From contig NZ_NMQW01000033.1 of NCBI RefSeq assembly GCF_002234615.1, forward strand, positions 169,954 through 233,953: a DNA stretch of 64,000 bases, in the 5' to 3' direction. Shown piece after piece: positions 45,274-53,143 of the stretch (position 1 is its first letter; the number at the start of each line of letters is the position of its first letter). The notes beneath the pieces are model-generated. The model made no database searches. It was not told the origin of the DNA and worked only from the letters and a program-made list of their open reading frames with translations. The stretch is from Paenibacillus rigui. GTDB lineage: Bacteria > Bacillota > Bacilli > Paenibacillales > NBRC-103111. A program made the translations under genes and the position numbers.

Positions 45274-45308
45274 ACCGTCCGGGTAGCCGGGCGGTATTTT
45301 TTTGGGAA
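45274..45308 (+). terminator. Terminator after the GGDEF-EAL gene
   Basis: Arms ACCGTCCGG and CCGGGCGGT form a GC-rich hairpin with loop GTAG, followed by ATTTTTTT. Confidence 0.88.
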
Positions 45309-45432
45309 AAATTCGTAGAAGCTTACTGGCAAGAAATGTAGAATTGTACGCATTTCAGCAAGAAAGGTCCTGTAATCCATCCTATACTGCTGTACAATAA
45401 ATGATAACCCTTACCTTTAGGAGGCGTTTCAC

Positions 45433-46206
45433 ATGACGGCATTTGGTTGGTGCATGGGCATTGAGCATGCAGAAGAGCTTGGAAAATTCGGATTTGATTA
45501 CATTGAATGTCCGCTGGCTTCTTTTATGCAAGAAAATGATGACGCTTTCAAAAAGTCGCTGCAACGTTATCTTGACAGCCCTCTTCCCGTCCGGGCCTGG
45601 AATGTGATGTTCCCGGGAGACTTGCGTGTAGTAGGCCCCGAGGTGCAGCCTGACCGGATTCGCAGCTACGTAGCCAGAGCGGTTGAAACTGTAAACCGGA
45701 TCGGTTCATCCATCGTTGTGTTCGGCAGCGGCAGATCCCGTCATGTTCCGGAGGGCTGGTCGCGGGAGAGGGCGGAGCATCAAATTGTGGAGCTGTTAAA
45801 CATCATGGCGGACGAGTGCTCCGGTACCGGACTTGTCATTGCGATCGAACCGCTAAATACGAAGGAATCGAACATAATAAACAGTGTAGCGGAAGGGGTG
45901 CATTTCGCCCGGCAAATCAATCGATCGCCGATTCGGGTGCTGGCTGATTTTTATCATATGGACGAGGAGGGGGAGGCACTCGACACGATTTCAGAGCATA
46001 AGGATTGGCTCGCCCACATTCACGTAGCCGATACAGGGAGGCTTGCACCAGGTACGGGCGCTTACCCGTACGAGAGGTTTATGGCGGAGCTGCGTGCTGC
46101 CGGTTACCAAGGAATGATCTCGGCGGAATGCACGCTTCGCGAAAGAGATAGCGAGCTGCCTGCCTCGCTGAGCTTTTTGAAGCAGCAATGGCTGCAGGCC
46201 AAATAA
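45433..46206 (+). CDS. Sugar phosphate isomerase/epimerase (TIM barrel)
   Basis: This 257-residue protein is of the xylose-isomerase-like TIM-barrel family (AP_endonuc_2). Metal-binding residues can be placed in VIAIEPLN (Glu), LADFYHMD (Asp, His), HIHVAD (His) and ISAECTL (Glu). AGGAGG precedes the ATG. Members isomerise or epimerise ketoses and inositol derivatives, but this one has no pathway neighbours. A strong terminator follows. Confidence 0.9.
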   Translation: MTAFGWCMGIEHAEELGKFGFDYIECPLASFMQENDDAFKKSLQRYLDSPLPVRAWNVMFPGDLRVVGPEVQPDRIRSYVARAVETVNRIGSSIVVFGSGRSRHVPEGWSRERAEHQIVELLNIMADECSGTGLVIAIEPLNTKESNIINSVAEGVHFARQINRSPIRVLADFYHMDEEGEALDTISEHKDWLAHIHVADTGRLAPGTGAYPYERFMAELRAAGYQGMISAECTLRERDSELPASLSFLKQQWLQAK

Positions 46207-46212
46207 ATGATC

Positions 46213-46250
46213 GAGCCCCCGGTGCAGTAGGAATCGGCAGCCGGGGGCTT
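46213..46250 (+). terminator. Terminator of the sugar isomerase gene
   Basis: Arms AGCCCCCGG and CCGGGGGCT with internal pairing are followed by TTCTT. It begins 7 bp after the stop codon. Confidence 0.82.
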
Positions 46251-46262
46251 TCTTCGAGCTCG

Positions 46263-46436
46263 TTATTTTTGCTCTAATTCAAGATCCTTGCGAGTGTATT
46301 GACGGTTCCATACAAACTCCAGGTCAAACTCGGTCGTATCGTCGGAGATAAACCGATAAAGACAGGCACAGAATCCCCCGACAATTCCCGCTAATCCGAT
46401 CATCCAGAGAAGAAGCTCAGCCCATACATGTGCCAT
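46263..46436 (-). CDS. Small membrane protein, 57 aa
   Basis: This frame reads MAHVWAELLLWMIGLAGIVG, followed by a hydrophobic continuation and a charged tail rich in Asp and Glu. The first 30 residues make one membrane helix. AAGGGATGAG precedes the ATG at fitting distance. I do not recognise it. It is convergent with the sugar isomerase gene. Confidence 0.65.
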   Translation of the reverse strand: MAHVWAELLLWMIGLAGIVGGFCACLYRFISDDTTEFDLEFVWNRQYTRKDLELEQK

Positions 46437-46541
46437 TCACTCATCCCTTTCTTCACGCTCTTATCCCATCCTATGAGATAAGCTGCGGGAAGATGCAGGA
46501 ATGAAGGGCGGTAAAGGGCCGGAGAGGAAAAAATATGATGG

Positions 46542-46685
46542 CTATTTTTGAACTTTGTTTGAATTCGTATGCTGAGCTTCGTATTCCTCGGCGTATTCTT
46601 CCAGTGATTTGATGGCACCATGGGGATGAGGAGTCTGTTTACGGATTTTGTCCGCATTTTCTCTGCGATTTTTCGATTTAGACAT
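46542..46685 (-). CDS. Small charged protein, 47 aa
   Basis: AGGAGG lies 9 nt before the ATG at 46685. The 47-residue product begins MSKSKNRRENADKIRKQT and ends with a Glu-rich helix. It is strongly hydrophilic, like many spore-related small proteins, but I cannot assign a family. An in-frame ATG at 46691 is only 3 nt from the ribosome site. Confidence 0.65.
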   Translation of the reverse strand: MSKSKNRRENADKIRKQTPHPHGAIKSLEEYAEEYEAQHTNSNKVQK

Positions 46686-46756
46686 GTTCATTTGCCTCCT
46701 GTGCTTGACTTGGTTAAGACGAGATGCCTTATTAGGATGGCAAGCAAACGGCATCG

Positions 46757-46996
46757 TTATGCAAGAAGAACCTGATAAGCCCAACAAACACAAATGGAAC
46801 CGTCGCTGCCGTTGTGCAGTGTACGGTTCCATTTGTGTTTGTGCTTGCGTTCCAGTTTTTGCAGCTGTTCGGCCCGAGTGGGTGTTTTGCGTTCAATCGG
46901 GACTAGACCGTTCCAGCCCAGCCGCTGCAGCTCAGGATTTATTCTTCCTTCGCGTTCCGACTTCAACCGGTGTTTTTTAGCTTTGCTAAGTGCCAT
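46757..46996 (-). CDS. Small basic conserved-type protein, 79 aa
   Basis: GGAGGTG precedes the ATG at 46996. The product begins MALSKAKKHRLKSEREGRI and contains NPELQRLGWNG and RKHKHKWNR. It is highly basic and probably binds nucleic acid or the spore core, though no function is known. Its last third (from about residue 50) is encoded by a perfect 20-bp inverted repeat, so the original reading frame may have ended earlier. Confidence 0.6.
   Translation of the reverse strand: MALSKAKKHRLKSEREGRINPELQRLGWNGLVPIERKTPTRAEQLQKLERKHKHKWNRTLHNGSDGSICVCWAYQVLLA
46784..46842. repeat. Perfect 20-bp inverted repeat
   Basis: The left arm ACAAACACAAATGGAACCGT (46784-46803) is the exact reverse complement of the right arm (46823-46842), with a 19-bp loop. 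It lies inside the 3' part of the 79-residue gene. No T-run follows on either strand, so it is not a simple terminator. Confidence 0.85.
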
Positions 46997-47178
46997 AAAG
47001 GCACCTCCTTTAGGACGATTTTTGATTGTTTTCCTTACCAACCATTATACGCGACTCGGATGCAGATGGATAGTATGACAGTTTTGAAACATTGGACAAG
47101 ATTGGTTGTGTTCGCCACTAGCATTTGGTAACCTAGAAGAGACCTACTGGTTCCAATCCATCCATGCAGGAGTGAGCG

Positions 47179-47481
47179 TTGTTGTCTTACGATTTTATTT
47201 ACTGGTTTATCATGGGCGCGGCTTTTGTCATCAGCAATGTTCTCGGTGTCGGCTTGATGCTCAAATTTCATAAGCTGCTGCTATCCTTTCTCGTATCGTT
47301 TATCGTCAATCTGGCTATTTTTCTTACGGCAGGCATTTGGTGGGCCGGTTTATTCGAAGGTTTTTCACGCATGTTCGGCTTATTCGGCTTCGGAATTGCT
47401 TTTGTCAATATCGAGGTGCTGCTGTTTTTTACGTTATTCGTAATGAAGAAGAAATCGAAGGACAATACAAAAACCCCGTAA
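47179..47481 (+). CDS. Small membrane protein, 100 aa
   Basis: AGGAG precedes tandem TTG codons at 47179 and 47182, so a TTG start is likely. The 100-residue protein has three hydrophobic helices (FIYWFIMGAAFVISNVLGVG, LLSFLVSFIVNLAIFL and GIAFVNIEVLLFFTLFVM) and a Lys-rich tail. I do not recognise it. It ends in its own terminator. Confidence 0.72.
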   Translation: MLSYDFIYWFIMGAAFVISNVLGVGLMLKFHKLLLSFLVSFIVNLAIFLTAGIWWAGLFEGFSRMFGLFGFGIAFVNIEVLLFFTLFVMKKKSKDNTKTP

Positions 47482-47567
47482 TGGAATTGTAATCTGATAT
47501 TCATCTGGTGTTCATATTGGGCGGATATAATAAATAAGACCCCCTTTTTAAATATATACCTTGGATG

Positions 47568-47607
47568 GCCTGCTGTTCTTAAATGAACCGCAGGTCTTTT
47601 TCTTTTT
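47568..47607 (+). terminator. Terminator of the 100-aa membrane protein gene
   Basis: Arms CCTGC and GCAGG with inner GTTC/GAAC pairing are followed by TCTTTTTCTTTTT. It is about 90 bp after the stop codon. Confidence 0.7.
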
Positions 47608-47633
47608 CCCATACTGCCTTTTGAATAAAAGTA

Positions 47634-47669
47634 TGAGAAAAACTCCCTGTCCGGAGCGGACAAGGAGTT
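47634..47669 (-). terminator. Terminator of the azoreductase gene
   Basis: On the minus strand, AACTCCTTGTCCG and CGGACAGGGAGTT form a hairpin followed by TTTTCTC. It lies about 40 bp after the azoreductase stop. Confidence 0.82.
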
Positions 47670-47710
47670 CGTACTTGCTTATGGATCAGGAATGGAATGA
47701 TTCAGACGGA

Positions 47711-48337
47711 TTAGAACGATGCAGCCGCTTCAGCCGCTTGCTTCAAACCATCTTGAATGATCGATTCCGCTTTGTCAGGGAATTGGTTATGTCCTTCAAC
47801 CACAACGGTCGTAACATCTTGCACGCCGATAAAGCCCATGATTGTTTTCACATAGTTCAGGGACATTTCAAGTGCAGCCGCAGGGCCTTCGGAATAAACG
47901 CCGCCTCTTGCATTAAGCAGAGCAACTTTTTTGCCGGCTTGCAAGCCTTGTGGACCTTGTGCTGTATAAGTAAATGTTTTGCCTGCTTGAACGACATAGA
48001 ACAAGTAAGTAAGCAATTGAGCCGGGATTGTGAAGTTCCACAATGGGAAAGCAAACACGACTTTATCCGCAGCAAGGAACTGCTCCAAATATTTGTTGAC
48101 ATTAGCAGCTTTTTGCTCTTCTACTGCTGTCAATTCAAAGCCTTTGCCCAGCTTGAATAAGCCGTTCAATGTATCTACATCATAATAAGGCAGCTCCTCT
48201 GCGAACAAATCCAGCTCAACGATGGAGTCCGTCGGATGAGTTTCTTTGTAGGACTTCAGGAAAGCATCATACAGCTTCACGCTGGCAGCTTGCTCGGCAG
48301 GACGGCCATTTGCTTTTACAAAAAGAACAGTAGACAT
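47711..48337 (-). CDS. azoR: FMN-dependent NADH-azoreductase
   Basis: This 208-residue flavodoxin-fold protein matches the AzoR family, which reduces azo dyes and quinones and protects against electrophile stress. Conserved parts are VLFVKANGRPAEQAASVKLYD, DKVVFAFPLWNFTIPAQLLTY and GKKVALLNARGGVYSEGPAA. AAGGAGGAA precedes the ATG. A TACT-N7-AGTA palindrome upstream suggests control by an HxlR-type repressor. Confidence 0.95.
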   Translation of the reverse strand: MSTVLFVKANGRPAEQAASVKLYDAFLKSYKETHPTDSIVELDLFAEELPYYDVDTLNGLFKLGKGFELTAVEEQKAANVNKYLEQFLAADKVVFAFPLWNFTIPAQLLTYLFYVVQAGKTFTYTAQGPQGLQAGKKVALLNARGGVYSEGPAAALEMSLNYVKTIMGFIGVQDVTTVVVEGHNQFPDKAESIIQDGLKQAAEAAASF

Positions 48338-48401
48338 TCAATAATTCCTCCTTAGGGTGATTGATTCAAAAAAAATAAGTAGTTTACATAAAAAAGTAAT
48401 A

Positions 48402-48418
48402 ACTTACTTTATGTAAGT
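48402..48418. promoter_or_regulatory. Palindromic operator upstream of azoR
   Basis: The site reads ACTTAC-TTTAT-GTAAGT, which contains TACT-N7-AGTA (48405-48419). That is the pattern described for the HxlR-family repressors YodB and CatR, which control azoreductase and quinone-response genes in Bacillus. It lies about 65-80 bp upstream of the azoR start. Further TTACTTA-like half-sites lie nearby. Confidence 0.6.
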
Positions 48419-48556
48419 ATATTAAATGTTTTACTTACGAATGTCAAGTGACTATGATTAAATAATAGATTAATTTTGAATATGATGCGTTGCGGGAGAA
48501 AAGCTAAGTCTGATGAAATGTAAATATTTAATGGATAGACAGCGAGGGGACCAACG

Positions 48557-48916
48557 ATGAAGGTGAAAGAAGCAAAGTTTAGACGAATTCTTAAGCGCGG
48601 CGAGGCATGGGTCGGCGACGTGGAAGTATGGGTAGAGGGGGATGACCAGCCGTATATCGTTTTGTTCGGCGAATCGAAGGATCAGGATTTTGATATGGTG
48701 GCCGTATTGCGGAAGGACGTACCATCCGATGCGGACTGGTATGATGAAGCGTCTCTCAGTGCATATGAGGATGTTACGGTTGAATTGTTCACCGATGATG
48801 CGAATGAAACCCATTGGGGACCTAGAGAGGCTTGGAAGGAATCGGTTCTTTCCTATGGTCAAGTAAGGAAAGAGATGGCGAAGCGGATAGCGGAGCTGGG
48901 ACAGCCGACACCATGA
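48557..48916 (+). CDS. Hypothetical acidic protein, 119 aa
   Basis: This 119-residue soluble protein is acidic overall and not recognised. It shows alternating beta-type strands (AWVGDVEVWVEGDDQPYIVLF and FDMVAVLRKDV) followed by a helical C-terminus with WGPREAWKESVL. AGGGGACC lies upstream of the ATG. Its stop overlaps the next small frame by 4 bp. Confidence 0.65.
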   Translation: MKVKEAKFRRILKRGEAWVGDVEVWVEGDDQPYIVLFGESKDQDFDMVAVLRKDVPSDADWYDEASLSAYEDVTVELFTDDANETHWGPREAWKESVLSYGQVRKEMAKRIAELGQPTP

Positions 48917-49029
48917 AGGAGAAATGGTATGTACACAAGGCATTCGCTACCCGGTTGAAAGCTGATCCAACCAAGATTCGGGAGCTAGGCGATATTGTGT
49001 TTGTGGGGAAGCAGAGGATTGTCGAGTGA
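48913..49029 (+). CDS. Possible 38-aa peptide
   Basis: A frame beginning MKEKWYVHKAFATRLK overlaps the upstream stop by ATGA, the common sign of coupled translation. It ends GKQRIVE. A clear ribosome site is lacking. I cannot assign a function, and it may be non-coding. Confidence 0.4.
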   Translation: MKEKWYVHKAFATRLKADPTKIRELGDIVFVGKQRIVE

Positions 49030-49105
49030 GGAGCGGATGGGAAAGGGAGTATTGGATACGGCGTTATAAATTCAATGGCTCCCTCTACCTGGATCTGCCG
49101 ACTGG

Positions 49106-49381
49106 TTAGCGGGTGCTTTTTGCGGCGGGCTGGTCTATAAGTCGCAGCTTTTGCTCGCGGCTCTCCCAACGGAAATTGGCGATGAAAAAACCGATGACTG
49201 CCATCACTCCGAGCCGGATGTATACCCAAAATGGTGTAAACGTTTGCTGTGTAAGCCATTCGATCGCTGTGAATAAGGCTGCCAGTGACAGGCCCCAGGC
49301 CAGAACCCCGAAATACATCACATATTTGCCTTTGCCCATCGTTCTCGTTTTGCGCCATTTGTCAGCTTGGACTGCATTCAT
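49106..49381 (-). CDS. Small two-helix membrane protein, 91 aa
   Basis: The ATG at 49381 follows a GGGGG site and gives MNAVQADKWRKTRTMGKGKY, then two hydrophobic helices (VMYFGVLAWGLSLAALFTAI and WVYIRLGVMAVIGFFIA) and a basic tail. Longer in-frame starts at 49450 and 49570 have no ribosome site. The function is unknown. It is divergent from the TPR gene. Confidence 0.68.
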   Translation of the reverse strand: MNAVQADKWRKTRTMGKGKYVMYFGVLAWGLSLAALFTAIEWLTQQTFTPFWVYIRLGVMAVIGFFIANFRWESREQKLRLIDQPAAKSTR

Positions 49382-49562
49382 AATCTGGTATCCCCCTACG
49401 ATATAACTTAACCTAGTTCCTTTCGCCAGGATGGCTTTAAAGTCCTCCATGTACGCAAATTGTTCACATTTCCAATCATTTTTATCCAGAACCTTCCAAA
49501 CCCATTTTATGGTACAATGAATACTTGGGTATTCAGATAAGTGAAGGAAAGGAAATGAAGGT

Positions 49563-50225
49563 ATGAGCAAGCTGCTATTATTTTTTGTATTGACCTGGTT
49601 AACGGGAAGTCCTATTGTGGCCTTGATCGTCCTGCTGGTTGTATTTTACGTGCTGGAGCGCCGCTATATCGGCTTGACGCCGAGTATTTTGAAGCCGCTC
49701 AAGCGTTCGCGAAGGCTGGCGAAGCTTCGTCAGGAGCTGCGGCTTAACCCGCATCATACGTCGATCAAGCTGGATGTGGCCCGAATTATGATCGAACGCA
49801 AGCAGTATGGCGAGGCCAAGGAGCTGCTGGAGCAGGTGGCCGCTGTGATGGACGACTCCGCGGATGTTCGGGCGGAGCTGGGTATCTGCGAGCTGAAGCT
49901 GGGCTCGTTGGAAGCGGGAGAGCGGCTGGTGCTGGAAGCGCTGGAGATGAACGCTCGCGTCAAATACGGCGAGCCGTACCTCCGGTTAGCGGAAGCATGG
50001 GCGGAGCGGGACGCGGGCAAAGCAATCAGCTACCTGCAATCGTTCGCATCCATTCAATCTTCCTCCTGCGAAGCTTATTACCGCCTGGGACAGCTTTATA
50101 CCCGTCTGGGGCAAAAAGAAGAAGCCCGCAAGGCTTACCGTGAAACGGTAGAGCTCTATCGCGGACTTCCGAAGTATAAGCGTCGCTTTGAACGCAAATG
50201 GGCGCTGTTGGCCCGATTGAAATAA
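49563..50225 (+). CDS. Membrane-anchored TPR protein
   Basis: This 220-residue protein has an N-terminal hydrophobic segment (LLLFFVLTWLTGSPIVALIVLLVVFYVL) that probably anchors it. Tetratricopeptide repeats follow from about residue 55 to 200, for example EAKELLEQVAAVMDDSADVRAEL and AYYRLGQLYTRLGQKEEARKAY. These form a helical scaffold for protein binding. The partner is not known. It is convergent with thiO. Confidence 0.85.
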   Translation: MSKLLLFFVLTWLTGSPIVALIVLLVVFYVLERRYIGLTPSILKPLKRSRRLAKLRQELRLNPHHTSIKLDVARIMIERKQYGEAKELLEQVAAVMDDSADVRAELGICELKLGSLEAGERLVLEALEMNARVKYGEPYLRLAEAWAERDAGKAISYLQSFASIQSSSCEAYYRLGQLYTRLGQKEEARKAYRETVELYRGLPKYKRRFERKWALLARLK

Positions 50226-51353
50226 TTAATGCGCCGGTGTCAGATTCAAGACACGGTCCGGGTTGAAAGCAGACAGATCAACGGATGGCGCTTCGCCAAG
50301 GACGATTTGCTTGATCAGCTTTCCTGTGGCCGGAGCAAGCAGGATGCCATTGCGGTAATGCCCTGCAGCTATAATCAAACCAGGCAATCGGCTGGAGGTG
50401 CCGATGAAAGGCAGCTCGTCCCGGGTACCGGGTCTCAGCCCCGCCCAGGTGCTGACGAGCTCGGCTTCGGCCAGCTCCGGCAGCAGCTCCACGGCTCTGC
50501 GGTAAAGGGCAGCAATGACCGATACATGTGCCTTTTTATCGTAGCCGGCTTCCTCTTGTGTTGCCCCGATAAGCAGGGAGCCGTCCATTTTGGGGACCAC
50601 GTAGCATCCCTTGGTAAAGACGGTGTGCTCAATAATCGGAGAGGGCAGACGAACGGAAATGCATTGCCCTTTCACGGGAAAGATCGGCAGGGACAGGCCG
50701 AACGGCTCCGTCAAGGCAGAGGCCCAAGCCCCGGATGCCAACACGATATGATCGGCATAGTGTTCCTCCCCAGCTGTACGGATGCCGCAGATCCGGCCGT
50801 TTTTTTCAATGAGACCGAAAACCGGCGATTCCTCGTGGATCGTGCAGCCTTCCCGGCGTAGAGCGGCCTCCAGTGCTCTGGCTGTGTGGACCGGGTGGAT
50901 TTGATGGTCTTTTGCAAAATGCAGCCCTCCGCGCTCTCCGTAAGCGACACCGGGCTCCAGGCTCCGAATCGTGCCGGAATCGATCCATTCGGCATCCTGC
51001 ATCCAGCTCAACCGGCTCCGCAGCTCCGCCTCGTCCTCTTCGTTGTAAGCAATTCGCAGAATCCCTCGTTCAATATATTGTGCAGATAATCCGCTGCACT
51101 GCTCCAGTTCCTCCGTCCACCCTTTGTAGATGCTCTGGCTGAACCGGCACAGCTCGTAGAAAGCACCGGGATGATGAATCTCCACCTGTGCTCCCAACAT
51201 ACCTGCAGCGGCCGTAGAAGCTTCTTGCAGCAGCTTGCCTTTGTCGAACAGAGTGGTTTGAACCCCGGCACGCAGCAGGTCGAGGGCTATGGAACAGCCG
51301 ATCATGCCTCCTCCAATCACAATAGCTGAAGCGGAATCAATAGTGCGCGTCAT
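50226..51353 (-). CDS. thiO: Glycine oxidase ThiO
   Basis: This 375-residue flavoprotein oxidises glycine to an imine used for the thiazole part of thiamine. The FAD motif VIGGGMIGCSIALDLLRAG lies near residue 13. The DAO-family features TWAGLRPGTRDELPFIG and AAGHYRNGILLAPATG follow, and the HYRNG motif is characteristic of ThiO. Its start overlaps the tenI stop by 4 bp. The usual thiS-thiG-thiF genes are not next to it. Confidence 0.94.
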   Translation of the reverse strand: MTRTIDSASAIVIGGGMIGCSIALDLLRAGVQTTLFDKGKLLQEASTAAAGMLGAQVEIHHPGAFYELCRFSQSIYKGWTEELEQCSGLSAQYIERGILRIAYNEEDEAELRSRLSWMQDAEWIDSGTIRSLEPGVAYGERGGLHFAKDHQIHPVHTARALEAALRREGCTIHEESPVFGLIEKNGRICGIRTAGEEHYADHIVLASGAWASALTEPFGLSLPIFPVKGQCISVRLPSPIIEHTVFTKGCYVVPKMDGSLLIGATQEEAGYDKKAHVSVIAALYRRAVELLPELAEAELVSTWAGLRPGTRDELPFIGTSSRLPGLIIAAGHYRNGILLAPATGKLIKQIVLGEAPSVDLSAFNPDRVLNLTPAH

Positions 51354-51994
51354 GGAAATCGTCTCCTAGGAATATAATGCGTCCGGTCTAATGCTTCACG
51401 AAATCGGACGATTTGCTCAGCAGGGCGGTCATGCAGCAGAATGGACGAAAGGACAGCAATGCCGGCACAGCCCGTCGCCGCAACCTCCTCGACCCTCTCG
51501 GGCTCCATCCCGCCTATGGCGATGACGGGCAGCGGACAAGCCTGAACGATGGCTTCCAGTGCGTCCAGGCCTCGCGGCTCGAGCCCGGGCTTCGAACCGG
51601 AAGCGAAAATATGGCCGAACAAGACGTAGTCTGGGCCTTCTTCAACCGCTTGCGCCGCCTCTTCCCGGGAATGGACGGAGCACCCGATACGGACGCCGGA
51701 AGGCAGCAAGCCGCGGCTTGCCCGGACGCTGAGGCTGGTGTACCCGAGCTGGACGCCAGGGGCGCCCACAGCCAGGGCTGCATCGAGCCTGTCGTTTATA
51801 TAGATGCTGCTCAGCGGGAAGTAGGGTTCCAGGCCCAAGTACCATTCGGCCACCTCTCGGGCGCCGCGCTGCTTCTCCCGGATGTGAAGTACATCGATAA
51901 GCTCCGTCGGGCAGCCTTCGAACAGCTCCTTGAGCTGGGGCAGCTCCTGCTTACCCGTCGTAATCACATGCAGTTGATGCTTTCTGCTGCTCAT
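51350..51994 (-). CDS. tenI: Thiazole tautomerase TenI
   Basis: This protein of about 214 residues is a ThiE-like TIM barrel. In the TenI branch it tautomerises the thiazole product of ThiG. Phosphate-binding and active-site segments include GVQLGYTSLSVRASRGL, GCSVHSREEAAQAVEEG and PVIAIGGMEPERV. The ATG at 51994 follows GGAAGGGCGG; longer in-frame starts up to 52063 have weaker sites. Its position directly before thiO in one operon favours TenI over ThiE. Confidence 0.88.
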   Translation of the reverse strand: MSSRKHQLHVITTGKQELPQLKELFEGCPTELIDVLHIREKQRGAREVAEWYLGLEPYFPLSSIYINDRLDAALAVGAPGVQLGYTSLSVRASRGLLPSGVRIGCSVHSREEAAQAVEEGPDYVLFGHIFASGSKPGLEPRGLDALEAIVQACPLPVIAIGGMEPERVEEVAATGCAGIAVLSSILLHDRPAEQIVRFREALDRTHYIPRRRFP

Positions 51995-52201
51995 CCTTCC
52001 GCCCTTCCTTTCTTTTTCATTAATCATAGCGCAGCCTCCGGGGAGCGTAAAGCGTTTGCCCAAGATGTCATAAAAATATCAAGAAACGGGGACAATTCAA
52101 CCGCGGATCAGCTTGACGCTGTGATTGGAGACCGATAAACTAAATGGATGAAGAAAAACAGGCTTCGGTTATTCAGCTAACAGGATGAAAGGGGAATCGT
52201 G

Positions 52202-53026
52202 ATGGAAAGGGTTTGCAAAGCATTGACCATTGCCGGATCGGATAGCGGCGGGGGCGCAGGAATCCAAGCGGACTTGAAAACCTTCCAAATGCTCGAGGTG
52301 TATGGTATGTCTGCGATCACAGCAGTCACCGCACAAAATACGTTAGGTGTGCACGGTATTTATGATTTACCGCTCGAAGGGATTCAGAAGCAGCTGGAAG
52401 CCGTTATCAGCGACATCGGTGTGGATGCGGTCAAGACAGGCATGCTGTCTCAGCCGGCTGTTATCGAGCTTGTAGCCGATCAGGTCAGTAAATATCGGCT
52501 GGACAAGCTTGTTGTCGATCCGGTGATGATCGCCAAAGGCGGTGCAAGCCTGCTGGCCGAAAGCGCACAGCACGCGCTGCGCACCCGTCTTCTGCCGCTG
52601 GCAGCGGTCGTAACGCCAAATATCCCGGAGGCGGAAGTGATCACCGGGCTTCAGGTTTCGACGCTTGCGGACATGAAGGAAGCTGCATTGCGCCTCGTGG
52701 AGCAGTTCGGCGCCAAAGCGGCGGTCGTGAAGGGCGGCCACAGCCAAGGAGAGCCGACCGATGTGCTGTACGACGGGGACACTTTTCATTTGTTCACCGA
52801 GCAGCGATATGAAACCCGGCATACGCATGGAACGGGCTGTACCTTCTCGGCCGTCATTACTGCGGAGCTGGCCAAGGGCGCCCGTCTCCTTGAAGCGGTT
52901 CAGACGGCCAAGCGGTTTATAACCTTGGCCATTCGCAACGAGCTTGGGATCGGGGCGGGTCACGGGCCTACGAATCATTGGGCCTATTGGCGCGAAGGAC
53001 AGACGCGAGCGAAGGAGCAGCGATAG
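52202..53026 (+). CDS. thiD: Hydroxymethylpyrimidine (phosphate) kinase ThiD
   Basis: This protein of about 274 residues (a GTG at 52199 is an alternative start) is a ribokinase-like enzyme that phosphorylates HMP and HMP-P for thiamine synthesis. It has AGSDSGGGAGIQADLKTFQ near the start, KTGMLSQP, and the anion-hole/catalytic motif HTHGTGCTFSAVI near residue 207. It is divergent from tenI-thiO. I see no TPP riboswitch in the 200 bp between them. Confidence 0.95.
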   Translation: MERVCKALTIAGSDSGGGAGIQADLKTFQMLEVYGMSAITAVTAQNTLGVHGIYDLPLEGIQKQLEAVISDIGVDAVKTGMLSQPAVIELVADQVSKYRLDKLVVDPVMIAKGGASLLAESAQHALRTRLLPLAAVVTPNIPEAEVITGLQVSTLADMKEAALRLVEQFGAKAAVVKGGHSQGEPTDVLYDGDTFHLFTEQRYETRHTHGTGCTFSAVITAELAKGARLLEAVQTAKRFITLAIRNELGIGAGHGPTNHWAYWREGQTRAKEQR

Positions 53027-53029
53027 AAG

Positions 53030-53137
53030 ATGAGCTATGAATACTTAATGCAGGCGGTTATGCTGATATTTTTGGTCATTGCCTGCTTTCCGGCTATTAT
53101 ATGGTGGGCCAAACGGAGAAAGAGGAAACGGGGTTAA
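53030..53137 (+). CDS. Possible 35-aa single-helix membrane peptide
   Basis: The frame reads MSYEYLMQAVMLIFLVIACF, continues hydrophobic and ends in a run of Lys and Arg, the typical layout of a small membrane peptide with a positive inside end. It begins 4 nt after thiD and ends 7 nt before the DUF86 gene. The ribosome site is weak and distant. Confidence 0.45.
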   Translation: MSYEYLMQAVMLIFLVIACFPAIIWWAKRRKRKRG

Positions 53138-53143
53138 AAAGCG

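Noticed and set aside
46784..46842. Intrinsic terminator
   Set aside because: The arms are perfect, but no T-run follows on either strand and the 19-nt loop is long. Reported instead as an inverted repeat.
52064..52201. Possible TPP riboswitch between tenI and thiD
   Set aside because: The conserved CTGAGA and related aptamer blocks are not present on either strand.
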